47,338 nucleotides of DNA from Candidatus Geothermarchaeota archaeon (GTDB lineage Archaea; Thermoproteota; Nitrososphaeria; Geothermarchaeales; JDFR-13), in the NCBI GenBank assembly GCA_015523605.1, contig WAKC01000043.1:1-47338 (forward strand), given 5' to 3'. The position numbers and the translations under genes were made by a program. A model generated the notes under the pieces. The model was not told the DNA's origin. It ran no database searches and was given only the letters and a program-made list of their open reading frames with translations. Shown piece after piece: positions 29,493 through 38,960 of this stretch; position 1 is the stretch's first letter; each line of letters opens with the position of its first letter.

Positions 29493-30572
29493 ATGTCTAA
29501 GGATATCGTTCTTAGAGTGGTTGATATCTGGAAGAGGTTTGGGCAGGTTGAGGCTTTAAAGGGTGTTTCGCTTGATGTCTATAGAGGTGAGCTCCTAGTT
29601 CTCCTGGGGCCAAGTGGCTCTGGGAAATCCACTCTCTTAAGGATTATAGCCGGCCTTGAATATCCGACCTCAGGCAAGATATATATTGATGGGGAGGATA
29701 TCACAGACCTTCCTCCATATAAAAGAGATACTAGCATGATTTTCCAGCATTTAGCTCTGTTTCCCCACATGACTGTATATGATAATGTGGCTTACGGCCT
29801 CAAAATAAGGGGTATCCCTAAGGATGAGATTGATAGGAGGGTAGATGAGGTTTTGGAGCTAGTCCGTATTAGACATCTCAAGGATAGAAAGGTTACACAA
29901 CTCTCTGGAGGTCAACAACAGCGTGTAGCTATTGCAAGATCGCTTATATTACATCCAAAGATCTTGCTACTCGATGAGCCGCTGGGAGCCCTTGATCTAA
30001 AGCTTAGGAAGGAGCTACATATTGAGCTCAGACGGATTCATCAGGAGGTGGGGAATACCTGGATATTTGTTACACATGACCAGGAGGAGGCTTTGACTCT
30101 GGCGGATAGGATTGGGGTGATGAATGATGGTAAACTTATACAGATAGGTGATAAATGGGATGTCTATGAACAGCCTAAGACTAGGTTTGTAGCTGAATTC
30201 ATCGGCGAGACCAATATATTCGAATGTAGGGTGGTTGAGGTATATGGGGATAGGGTTTATGCAGAGTGGAGAGGCTTGAAACTAGGGGTTAAAACAGATA
30301 GGGAGGTGAAACCCGGTGAGTCCATGTATCTAAGTGTAAGACCTGAGTATATAGGGCTCTCGAAGGATAAGCCTTCCAATGAAGGTTATAACATCTTCCA
30401 TGGTATGATTACTGATGAAGTCTTTAGAGGCTCCTATGTAATGTATTCTATAAAGCTGGATAATGGTGAGATGGTTAAGGTTACAGTGTTATCTAAGGAT
30501 GCAGAGTATGACCCTGGAGATGAAATATATCTATATTGGAGGGTTGATAAGGGGGTGCCTCTTAAAGAGTGA
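29493..30572 (+). CDS. potA: Spermidine/putrescine ABC transporter ATP-binding protein
   Basis: LGPSGSGKSTLLR, QLSGGQQQRVAIARSL, LLLDEPLGALDLKLR. Confidence 0.92.
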   Translation: MSKDIVLRVVDIWKRFGQVEALKGVSLDVYRGELLVLLGPSGSGKSTLLRIIAGLEYPTSGKIYIDGEDITDLPPYKRDTSMIFQHLALFPHMTVYDNVAYGLKIRGIPKDEIDRRVDEVLELVRIRHLKDRKVTQLSGGQQQRVAIARSLILHPKILLLDEPLGALDLKLRKELHIELRRIHQEVGNTWIFVTHDQEEALTLADRIGVMNDGKLIQIGDKWDVYEQPKTRFVAEFIGETNIFECRVVEVYGDRVYAEWRGLKLGVKTDREVKPGESMYLSVRPEYIGLSKDKPSNEGYNIFHGMITDEVFRGSYVMYSIKLDNGEMVKVTVLSKDAEYDPGDEIYLYWRVDKGVPLKE

Positions 30573-31432
30573 AGACGGAGGTTGATGTTAAAAGAATAAG
30601 AATGTTCATATCGAATATACCGAGTATCCTCTACATCTTAATACTCTTCTATATCCCAATAGTTATACTACTGGCTATCAGCTTTACACCTCCCAGGAAG
30701 TTCATAGTTGAATGGGTATTCACACTCGAGAACTATGTGAATGTATTTACAAATCCGAATTATTATAGGATTTTATTGAACACTTTCTGGATAGTTATTG
30801 TGGCCACTATTATGCTTATTATAATTGGTTTCCCCATAGCCTATTACCTAGCTAGGATGAACCGTAGATTAGGGGCTAAGATCCTTTACTTCCTGATTAT
30901 ACCGGTCGAGATAAATTATTTAATTAGGGTATATGCATGGAAGGTTATCCTGGGTGAGAACGGTTTTCTAAATCTACTACTTATATCCCTAGGGATTATT
31001 GAGAAGCCTCTAACAATCTTCTTCTATAGTTGGGTTGCAGTAGTTATTGTCTTGATACATGAATGGCTCCCTTATGTCATAGTGCCTTTCTATGTTAACC
31101 TCGTCGGGATATCAGATGAGATTTATGATGCTGCTATGGATTTAGGGGCTACCCGGTTACAGATCTTTAGAACTATTACACTCCCACTTGTCAAGCCAGC
31201 CATATTAACTATAGTATTCCTAGTCACTATACCCTCACTCGGTGAATTCGCAATACCTTACCTTGTAGGTGGCCAGAGTGGTATTATGCTGGGTGTCCTG
31301 ATAGATAGATATTTAAGTGGGTTCCAGTTGGCTATTGGAGCTGCTCTAAGCTTCTTCCTCCTTGTGATTACCCTGATACTCTCGATGATAATGATTAAGA
31401 TATTTGGTTATGAAGCTCTCTATACGAGGTGA
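30569..31432 (+). CDS. potB: Spermidine/putrescine ABC transporter permease
   Basis: EAA loop DEIYDAAMDLGATRLQIFRTITLPLVKPAI. Confidence 0.9.
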   Translation: MKTEVDVKRIRMFISNIPSILYILILFYIPIVILLAISFTPPRKFIVEWVFTLENYVNVFTNPNYYRILLNTFWIVIVATIMLIIIGFPIAYYLARMNRRLGAKILYFLIIPVEINYLIRVYAWKVILGENGFLNLLLISLGIIEKPLTIFFYSWVAVVIVLIHEWLPYVIVPFYVNLVGISDEIYDAAMDLGATRLQIFRTITLPLVKPAILTIVFLVTIPSLGEFAIPYLVGGQSGIMLGVLIDRYLSGFQLAIGAALSFFLLVITLILSMIMIKIFGYEALYTR

Positions 31433-32234
31433 GGGGATGGTGAAGTATGACAGGTTGATACGGTTGGTCCTCTCGGGATACACAATATTTACGATAGCAT
31501 TCTTCATATACCTCCCAATAGCGGTTATATATATCTATAGTGTGAACGATACCCCCTACTTTATACCTGAGTGGAGGGGGTTCACCCTTGAATGGTTTAT
31601 GGCGGCCTTTAGGAGGAGAGACCTTATCAACTCATTATACAACAGTGTATTGATAGCTATATTTGTTACAGCAGTGTCTATGGCTATAGCTATACCCCCT
31701 TCATTCTATATAGTGAGGAGTAGAGGGAGGATAAAGAATATCTTCCTCCTGTATATGATGATTCCATTTGTCATTCCATGGATAATCATTGGTATCTCAT
31801 CATACATATTCTATTGGTATATTGGAATGCCTAAGAGTCTCTTGACAGCCGCCCTCTCACATATAGTGTATAGTATCCCTCTTGTAGTAACACTCTTAGC
31901 ACCTAGGCTATACACTATGGATCCGGATATAGAGAATGCGAGTATGGATCTAGGGGCAGACCCCATCCAGACATTTAGATATATCGTTTTTCCACAGATC
32001 TTCCCGGCTATGCTCTCAGCAGCGGTTATAACGTTTGCATGGAGCTTCGACAATTTTATAATCAGCTATTATACATTGGGTGACGAGCTTACATGGCCTG
32101 TATGGGTCTTCAGTATATTGGGGAAAGTACCTAGGATAATGCCTGTTATAAATGCGGTATCAGTAATTATAATTACAGTCTCTTCAATTGCACTATATAT
32201 AGTGGTTAAGAAGGGATTGGTGAGACTGATTTAG
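31404..32234 (+). CDS. potC: Spermidine/putrescine ABC transporter permease
   Basis: EAA loop PDIENASMDLGADPIQTFRYIVFPQIFPAM; a start at 31437 (MVKYDRL) is also plausible. Confidence 0.9.
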   Translation: MVMKLSIRGEGMVKYDRLIRLVLSGYTIFTIAFFIYLPIAVIYIYSVNDTPYFIPEWRGFTLEWFMAAFRRRDLINSLYNSVLIAIFVTAVSMAIAIPPSFYIVRSRGRIKNIFLLYMMIPFVIPWIIIGISSYIFYWYIGMPKSLLTAALSHIVYSIPLVVTLLAPRLYTMDPDIENASMDLGADPIQTFRYIVFPQIFPAMLSAAVITFAWSFDNFIISYYTLGDELTWPVWVFSILGKVPRIMPVINAVSVIIITVSSIALYIVVKKGLVRLI

Positions 32235-32278
32235 AGTGTTGATGGTTTAGAGTTAAAAATTATGTAAAAATGGGGCTT

Positions 32279-32431
32279 CTATACTTCTTCCTCCTCCTCG
32301 AACTCCTCTTCAAGCTCTTCTAAATCCTCTAGATCCTCAAGGTCTTCCAGCTCCTCAAGATCTTCTATGTCATCCCACTCCTCCTCAAAGTCTTCTTCAA
32401 AGTCTTCCTCCCATTCCTCCTCATACCTCAT
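32279..32431 (-). CDS. 50-aa ultra-acidic microprotein (not in the ORF track)
   Basis: MRYEEEWEEDFEEDFEEEWDDIEDLEELEDLEDLEDLEELEEEFEEEEEV*; 34/50 Asp/Glu; GAGGTGGG Shine-Dalgarno-like sequence 5' of the ATG; T-rich tract after the stop. Confidence 0.72.
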   Translation of the reverse strand: MRYEEEWEEDFEEDFEEEWDDIEDLEELEDLEDLEDLEELEEEFEEEEEV

Positions 32432-32552
32432 AGTCCCACCTCAAAACAAATATTTCAATTATCCTTTATGGGAATGGGTATATAAACTTTTATTAAATGA
32501 ATATATCCATTTTTGAATATTGGGCTTATCCCCGATATGGGGTGTGAGATCT

Positions 32553-33410
32553 ATGTCTGGCAAGAGTTTTAAGGTTTATAGTGTTGAGGAGGTTAGTCGT
32601 GTAGCACCTAAACTTTTTGGTATTCCATCTGGTGTAGAGGGTCTTGATAATTTATTCTTCAAGGTTGACTTCTCAGATGGTAAAGCTGTTAAGAAGCCTT
32701 TGGGTGGAATCCCCTATCTATCTGTATTGAATATTACTGGGGTGGCTGATACTGGTAAGAGCCTTATGGTCGAGCAATTTGCCGTGAGGCAGGCTAATGA
32801 TGGATATAAAACCATATTTGTAACGGTTGAGACGCCCAAGGAGTTCGTTGTCCAAAGCCTTCTCTATAGGGCTCAGGCTATGGGATTAGATGTTGAGAAG
32901 GTTAAGCAGAATCTCTTTGTCATCGATGCAGCATCGGATACTAGGCTCAGAGAGGATGTAGACTATCTACTTGATACCTTGGCATATGGAATTAGAGAAT
33001 ATAACGTCAAATCCGTAGTTATAGATAGTGTAACAGGACTTTTCGAGGCTAAAGAGGTTCTGGCACGTTCTATAGTGAGGAAGATATACAACTTCCTTAA
33101 GAGGTGGAGACAGACGAGCTTATTAGTTAGTCAGAAACGCTCTGCTTCTGAAGAGATGAGTGCGGAAGCTGCTGGTGGATATGGAGTGGCTCATATAGTG
33201 GATGGAACACTCGTCTTATATAAGAAGCTTATAATGACTAAGTATGATGTATCTACCTTCAATCTTCCAATGGGGAGTGTTATAAGGCTTTTCAGGATAG
33301 ATGGCTGTAGGATGGCTGGGCACGATACGAGGACTTATGTCATGGAGATTACTGAGACGGGTTTGGTGAAGATAATCGCTCCTCTGGATGAGTGGCTTAG
33401 GAGTAGATAG
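32553..33410 (+). CDS. KaiC-like RecA-superfamily ATPase
   Basis: LNITGVADTGKSLMVEQFAVRQ (Walker A), VKSVVIDSVTGLFEAKE (Walker B); start at ATG 32553 with upstream GGTGTGAG. Confidence 0.87.
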   Translation: MSGKSFKVYSVEEVSRVAPKLFGIPSGVEGLDNLFFKVDFSDGKAVKKPLGGIPYLSVLNITGVADTGKSLMVEQFAVRQANDGYKTIFVTVETPKEFVVQSLLYRAQAMGLDVEKVKQNLFVIDAASDTRLREDVDYLLDTLAYGIREYNVKSVVIDSVTGLFEAKEVLARSIVRKIYNFLKRWRQTSLLVSQKRSASEEMSAEAAGGYGVAHIVDGTLVLYKKLIMTKYDVSTFNLPMGSVIRLFRIDGCRMAGHDTRTYVMEITETGLVKIIAPLDEWLRSR

Positions 33411-33450
33411 ACCCTCGATTAAATTATATTCCACATCTTAATTTTTGGGG

Positions 33451-34506
33451 ATGACGAAGATAGTAAAACTTGATGAATCGAATTTTATGGAGGTTGTGGA
33501 GGAGGCCTCCGAAGTATTATCTAAGGGAGGGCTTGTTGTCTTTCCAACCGAGACTGTATATGGATTGGGTGCAGATGCATATAATACAGAGGCTGTAAAA
33601 AGGATTTTCCATGTTAAGGGGAGGCCGTTTGATAATCCTTTGATAGTCCATATATCAGACTTGGAGATGTTTTATAGAATTTCTAGAGATGTTCCAGACA
33701 AGGTTTTGGATATTGTTAGGAGGCTCTGGCCAGGGCCTTTCACGGTAGTTGTCTATAGGGGTGATATACCTCCGGAGGTATCAGCCGGCTTAGATACTGT
33801 GGCTGTCAGGATGCCGGCCCATCCCTTCGCCCTTAAGATGATTGAATGTCTCGGTCATCCCGTTGCCGCTCCAAGTGCTAATAAATCTGGACGCCCAAGC
33901 CCTACCAAGGCTGAACATGCTATAGAGGATCTCAAGGGTGAGGTTGAGCTTATAATCGATGCAGGAGAGACGTTATATGGTGTTGAATCAACTGTTATAG
34001 ATTTTACCAGTGATCCACCGATCCTCCTTAGGCCTGGGCCTCTAACACCTGAGGAGCTTAAGTCTTCACTTGGAATTGAAATCCATATCCCAGATTTTGT
34101 TAAGAAGGCTGTCAAGGTAGACAGGCCTAGGTCACCGGGTATGAAGTATAGGCATTATGCTCCGGAGGCTAGGTTGATATTGGTGGAGTCTAAGGACTAT
34201 AAAGACCTAAAAGATTTGGCTATGGCTGTGGTGGATATCGCCAAAAAATATTTAAATAGTTATAAGGTAGGTGTTTTAGCGTCAGATGAGACTATGCATC
34301 TATATAGAGATTTGGGGATACCGATCTTGAGTTATGGCTCTAGGAGTGACCTATATACTATCGCGAAGAACCTTTTCAGGAGGTTGAGGGAGATGGATAG
34401 TCTTGGAGTGGATATAATAATTACTGAAGGGTTTAGGGATGAAGGACTCGGACTAACTATAATGAATAGGCTTAGAAAGGCCGCCTCAGAAATTATTCAT
34501 ATTTGA
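33451..34506 (+). CDS. L-threonylcarbamoyladenylate synthase (Sua5/YrdC/YwlC)
   Basis: GGLVVFPTETVYGLGADAYN, KGRPFDNPLIVHI, RSPGMKYRHYAPEA plus Sua5 C-terminal domain. Confidence 0.94.
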   Translation: MTKIVKLDESNFMEVVEEASEVLSKGGLVVFPTETVYGLGADAYNTEAVKRIFHVKGRPFDNPLIVHISDLEMFYRISRDVPDKVLDIVRRLWPGPFTVVVYRGDIPPEVSAGLDTVAVRMPAHPFALKMIECLGHPVAAPSANKSGRPSPTKAEHAIEDLKGEVELIIDAGETLYGVESTVIDFTSDPPILLRPGPLTPEELKSSLGIEIHIPDFVKKAVKVDRPRSPGMKYRHYAPEARLILVESKDYKDLKDLAMAVVDIAKKYLNSYKVGVLASDETMHLYRDLGIPILSYGSRSDLYTIAKNLFRRLREMDSLGVDIIITEGFRDEGLGLTIMNRLRKAASEIIHI

Positions 34507-34637
34507 TCTACTTTGAAAATCTAACAATCAGCTTTTCATCATGGATTTTTGATAAAAAACGGTTTTATGAAATTTTGAAAAAGTAAAATTTAAATATTTA
34601 GTTTAATTATCCGAATATATGGTGATGAGGGATGATA

Positions 34638-35252
34638 ATGGAGATTAAACCTCCTAAGGATGTTGATGCTGAGAGGGAGGAGAAGGTTCTTAAGATGTTG
34701 GTAGAGGCTATGAAGATCATGGGCGGGCCTAAGAAACTCGCTGGTATGAGAAATTTGACTTGGCTTCCAAGTCTAATCCGGGCTATGTATGCAATTCTGT
34801 TGAAGGAGGCTGGATATACTTATGAGCAGATAGCTGAGAAGCTGGGTATTACAAGGGCTACTGTGGAGAAGATGTTGACAGCTGATGAAGAGGCGGTTAA
34901 GAAGAAGATCGAGGGTCTTACTGAGGAGGATATCGATGAGCATGTCGCAGGTGGAATCGCTAAGCTAGCCTATAAGGAGATGAGGAGGAGGGGTGTTGAG
35001 GAGGAGATAGAGAGTATAACAACAACCTCTGGAGCCCTCGGTATCGACTGGCCGGTGAGAATAGCATCAATGCTTAGAGGTGTAGATTTCCCAGTAGACC
35101 AGGAAATATTACTTGAAAAACTGTCCGGAACTAAGATCATGGGTATCCCAGTTGAAGAGGTAATAAGTAACATTGAGTATCCAGTTGTATCTCCGGTCGA
35201 CCTAGTTAAAAAGATTTCAGAGTATCTTAGGAAGACGGGTAAGGTTAAGTAG
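34638..35252 (+). CDS. HTH regulatory-domain protein of the type commonly found near archaeal KaiC-like genes
   Basis: LIRAMYAILLKEAGYTYEQIAEKLGITRATVEKMLTADEEAV HTH; synteny with the KaiC-like gene. Confidence 0.7.
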   Translation: MEIKPPKDVDAEREEKVLKMLVEAMKIMGGPKKLAGMRNLTWLPSLIRAMYAILLKEAGYTYEQIAEKLGITRATVEKMLTADEEAVKKKIEGLTEEDIDEHVAGGIAKLAYKEMRRRGVEEEIESITTTSGALGIDWPVRIASMLRGVDFPVDQEILLEKLSGTKIMGIPVEEVISNIEYPVVSPVDLVKKISEYLRKTGKVK

Positions 35253-35320
35253 CTAGGCTAGTTGACATGGATTCCTTCCCCCTTCTATCTTTATAGGAGT
35301 TATAGGATATTCTTCGTTAT

Positions 35321-35379
35321 AGGGAATGATGTTAAGAGGGTCGACTGAGTAGGGATGATAATTTACCCGTCTGACCCCT
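35321..35379 (+). ncRNA. Candidate box C/D guide sRNA (near-canonical geometry)
   Basis: AGGGA-ATGATGT(C)-TAAGAGGGTCGA-CTGA(D')-GTA-GGGATGA(C')-TAATTTACCCGT-CTGA(D)-CCCCT: two 12-nt guides, exact D and D' boxes, 6/7 C and C' boxes, AGGG/CCCT closing stem. Confidence 0.85.
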
Positions 35380-35519
35380 CAAAACCATTATCAACAGTTT
35401 TTTGGTAGAGACTTTGTCATTAGAGAGAAGGGAGATTTTCTGTGTAGGATATAAATACTATCTGTTTATAATATTTACATCAACGTAGATTATTCATGTT
35501 GTGTAATGGGGTGTATTGA

Positions 35520-37733
35520 ATGCCTAGGTATAAGCAGACACAAGAGATATTGAAGATACTGGGTGATAGGGAACTGGTCAGGAATATTGGTATTATTGCA
35601 CATGTAGATCATGGAAAGACTACACTGACTGATTCCCTCCTAGCTGCATCTGGGCTTTTAAGCCCTACAGTAGCGGGTGAGGCTAGGGCTCTAGACTATC
35701 TTGAGGAGGAGCAGAAGAGAGGCATCACAATAAAAACTGCAAACATTAGCTTGCTCCATGACTATGGAGATAAGAGCTATGTCATCAACCTTATTGATAC
35801 ACCTGGACATGTAGATTTTACTGGTAAGGTTACCCGTGCCTTAAGGGCTATTGATGGTGCTGTGGTTGTTGTTGATGCTGTTGAGGAGGTTATGGTTCAG
35901 ACTGAGACCGTTACAAGGCAGGCTTTGGGTGAGAGGGTAAAGCCGGTTCTCTTTATAAATAAGGTGGATAGGCTTATAACCGAGCTTAGACTGGGGCCTA
36001 AGGATATTCAGAAGAAGCTCGCCAGGATTATTGATAGGTTTAACAAGTTGATTGATATCTTTGGTGAGCCGGAATTTAAGGATAGGTGGAAGGTTAGGCC
36101 GGATCTAAACAATGTGGCTTTTGGTTCGGCTAAGGATAAGTGGGGCTTTACCTTGAAGCAGGCTATGGAGAAGGGTATGACATTCAATGACGTCCTTAAC
36201 TTCTATACAGAGGGTAGGCTTGACGAGTTGAGGGAGTTGTTCCCGGTACATAAGGCAGTTCTTGATATGGTTATCGAGCATATCCCTAATCCTAAGGTTG
36301 CTCAGAAATATAGGCTTCCCAAGATATGGAAAGGGGATTTGAATAGTGAAGTGGGTCAGGCTATGTTAAATTGTGATGAGAATGGTCCCGTGGCATTCAT
36401 GGTTACCAATGTCATGGTTGATGAGAGAGCCGGCCTCGTAGCTACAGGTAGGTTATTATCTGGTACTCTAAGGCCGGGTCAAGAGGTCTATCTTATCAAC
36501 AAGGGTGTAAAGGATAGGATCTTGCAGGTCGGGATGTATATGGGTCCATATAGGGAAGTTGTTGACCATATGATAGCTGGTAATATCCCGGCTGTCTTGG
36601 GTCTCGAGGGTGTTACAGCTGGTGAGACTGTAACTACATTGCCTGATATGGTTCCCTTTGAGAGCATTAAATACATTTCTGAACCTGTTGTAACCGTTGC
36701 TATCGAGCCTAAGAATACTAGGGACCTACCTAAACTTATCAATGCATTGCGTAAGCTGGCTATAGAAGACCCGAATCTAAAAGTGTCTATTAATGAGGAG
36801 ACTGGTGAATACCTTATCTCTGGTATGGGCACGCTACATATCGAGGTTAGTATACATTTCCTTCAGGATATGGGTCTAGAGGTCATTACATCTCCACCAA
36901 TAGTAGTTTATAGGGAGACTATAACCAAGAGGAGCCCAATATTCCCTGGAAAATCGCCTAACAAACACAATAGGATTAAACTCTATCTTGATAAGCTCTC
37001 CGACGATCTAGTCAATCTAATCACCTCGGGAGAGATTACCGACAGAACACCTAGGAGGGAGCTCCAGAAGATATTGATGGAGCATGGCTGGAGTGCCGAG
37101 GAAGCGAGGCGTGTATGGGCTGTGGATAATGAAAGGGGTAATATACTAGTTGATATGACCAAGGGTGTCCAGTATTTACAGGAGTCTAAGCAGATGCTTA
37201 TAAGCGCCTTCTACGACTTTGTGAAGGAGGGTGCATTATGTAGGGAGCCAGTTAGAGGTGTGAAAGTCGTAATTGTAGATGCTGAGTTCCACGAGGATCC
37301 GGCACATAGGACATTGGCCCAGGTAGTGCCTATGATGCATAGAGCCCTTCTAGGCGGTGAGTTGGCGGCAGAGCCAAGTCTATATGAACCTATAATGAAG
37401 ATTCAGGTTCAAGTCCCAACAGAGTTTATAGGCGCGGTGACGAGTGTATTAGCGAGTAAGAGGGGTCAAGTTACAAATATTGACCAGAGAGAGTATTATG
37501 CGGTTGTAAACGGTTATATCCCAGTATCTGAGACCTTTGACTTGGCACCTGTATTAAGAGGTGCGACTCAGGGTAGGGCTTTCTGGCAGAGCCAGTTTAG
37601 TCATTGGCAGTTGGTCCCCAAGAGCTTACTTCCAGAGCTTGTAAAGTCTATAAGGACTAGGAAGGGACTACCTGAGAGTCCACCGAGTTACGAAGAGTTT
37701 ATCCCACCAGGAGAGACGGTAGAGGTTGTTTAA
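35520..37733 (+). CDS. fusA: Translation elongation factor EF-2
   Basis: NIGIIAHVDHGKTTLTDSLL, RGITIKTANIS, DTPGHVDF, INKVDRL, FHEDPAHRTLAQVVP. Confidence 0.97.
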   Translation: MPRYKQTQEILKILGDRELVRNIGIIAHVDHGKTTLTDSLLAASGLLSPTVAGEARALDYLEEEQKRGITIKTANISLLHDYGDKSYVINLIDTPGHVDFTGKVTRALRAIDGAVVVVDAVEEVMVQTETVTRQALGERVKPVLFINKVDRLITELRLGPKDIQKKLARIIDRFNKLIDIFGEPEFKDRWKVRPDLNNVAFGSAKDKWGFTLKQAMEKGMTFNDVLNFYTEGRLDELRELFPVHKAVLDMVIEHIPNPKVAQKYRLPKIWKGDLNSEVGQAMLNCDENGPVAFMVTNVMVDERAGLVATGRLLSGTLRPGQEVYLINKGVKDRILQVGMYMGPYREVVDHMIAGNIPAVLGLEGVTAGETVTTLPDMVPFESIKYISEPVVTVAIEPKNTRDLPKLINALRKLAIEDPNLKVSINEETGEYLISGMGTLHIEVSIHFLQDMGLEVITSPPIVVYRETITKRSPIFPGKSPNKHNRIKLYLDKLSDDLVNLITSGEITDRTPRRELQKILMEHGWSAEEARRVWAVDNERGNILVDMTKGVQYLQESKQMLISAFYDFVKEGALCREPVRGVKVVIVDAEFHEDPAHRTLAQVVPMMHRALLGGELAAEPSLYEPIMKIQVQVPTEFIGAVTSVLASKRGQVTNIDQREYYAVVNGYIPVSETFDLAPVLRGATQGRAFWQSQFSHWQLVPKSLLPELVKSIRTRKGLPESPPSYEEFIPPGETVEVV

Positions 37734-37859
37734 TCCTCTACCCCTATATATCCCATTCTCATTAAAACAGCCTATGTTCTACCATAGAAACTCTTAGAAT
37801 ATAGGTATAAAGAAAAAAGGGGTAAAAAGTTAAGTTGATGATATAAACTGAGGGTTGTT

Positions 37860-38834
37860 CTAGGGTTGCCCCTCTTCCTCCTCCATATATCTATCTACAA
37901 GTTCTTTAAGCTCTTCTACAGACTTGACTCCAAAGTCGTTTAACAACGCCTTACATCTATTCCTAACCGTTACCTCTGTTATATCAGCTGCATTCGCTAT
38001 GTCTCTCTGGGTAACTCTTATACCGTTTATAAGGGCTGCATAATATACTGCTGCAGCAGCCAATCCAACGGGGTCTTTACCAGCTGTTATCTTCATCTTC
38101 TTAGCTAGTCTAATGATCTTCTCAGCATAAATAGTTACTTTAGAAGGGAATCCGGCCTCTAAGGATATCGCCTGGATATATGCTACAGGGTCTATAACTG
38201 GAGGTTTTATCCCGAGGGTTTTGATAAGGAGTCTATAGCATCTTCCAAGCTCCTTCTTATCTATACCAGCAACCTTGGCCATCTGTTTCTGAGTCCTTGG
38301 GTTATCCAACTCTCGGAGGGCGAGATATAGGCTTGCGGCGACTATACTGTTTATAGCCCTACCCCTCACCAAATCCTTCTCAAGAGCCTGCCTATATATC
38401 TCGGCGGCCCTCTCCAATATGTGTTTGGGGACATTTAACTTCTCCCCTAGCTTCTGGAGGGTATTCAATGCATTCTGGAGATTCCTATCATGACTAGATA
38501 CAGATATGGTACGGCTTATCCAAGTCCTCACCCTCTGGATATCCTTCCTCCTAGTCTCAGAAATCTTTACACCCCTCTCATAACCCTGATAATTTATATT
38601 TCCAAGTACAGATCCCAGACCTCTATCTGCGATTAACGCGGTCTGAGGCGGCCCAGCTCTAGACCTGTCTACCTCATCTCCCTCAAAACTTCTCCATTCG
38701 GGACCAAGATCTAGATTCGATACTTTAGCTACGTAGCCGCAAGTCTTACAAATCACTTCACCAGTGGTCTTCTGATAGATGAAATGTGTTCCCCCACAGG
38801 TGGGACATTTCTCAACTCCGAATATACCCACCAC
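37860..38834 (-). CDS. tfb: Transcription initiation factor TFB (TFIIB)
   Basis: CPTCGGTHFIYQKTTGEVICKTCGYV zinc ribbon, B-finger region GPEWRSFEGDEVDRSRAGPPQTALIADRGL, two cyclin folds. Confidence 0.97.
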   Translation of the reverse strand: MVGIFGVEKCPTCGGTHFIYQKTTGEVICKTCGYVAKVSNLDLGPEWRSFEGDEVDRSRAGPPQTALIADRGLGSVLGNINYQGYERGVKISETRRKDIQRVRTWISRTISVSSHDRNLQNALNTLQKLGEKLNVPKHILERAAEIYRQALEKDLVRGRAINSIVAASLYLALRELDNPRTQKQMAKVAGIDKKELGRCYRLLIKTLGIKPPVIDPVAYIQAISLEAGFPSKVTIYAEKIIRLAKKMKITAGKDPVGLAAAAVYYAALINGIRVTQRDIANAADITEVTVRNRCKALLNDFGVKSVEELKELVDRYMEEEEGQP

Positions 38835-38960
38835 TATCTCCCCATAAAATATAAATATAGGCTATTTGATTGAAACACTTATATATAAATCATGATATAT
38901 ACTATTGAACATGATGCTATGCTTGTATAGATTTATTACGTTATCTCAGATATTCAAGAT

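Noticed and set aside
37820-37856. TTGATGA...CTGA near the TFB 3' end
   Set aside because: Only 6 nt between boxes and no second half; not a credible guide RNA.
38905-38960. ATGATGC upstream of 38961 as C box
   Set aside because: No CTGA on the same strand at guide distance.
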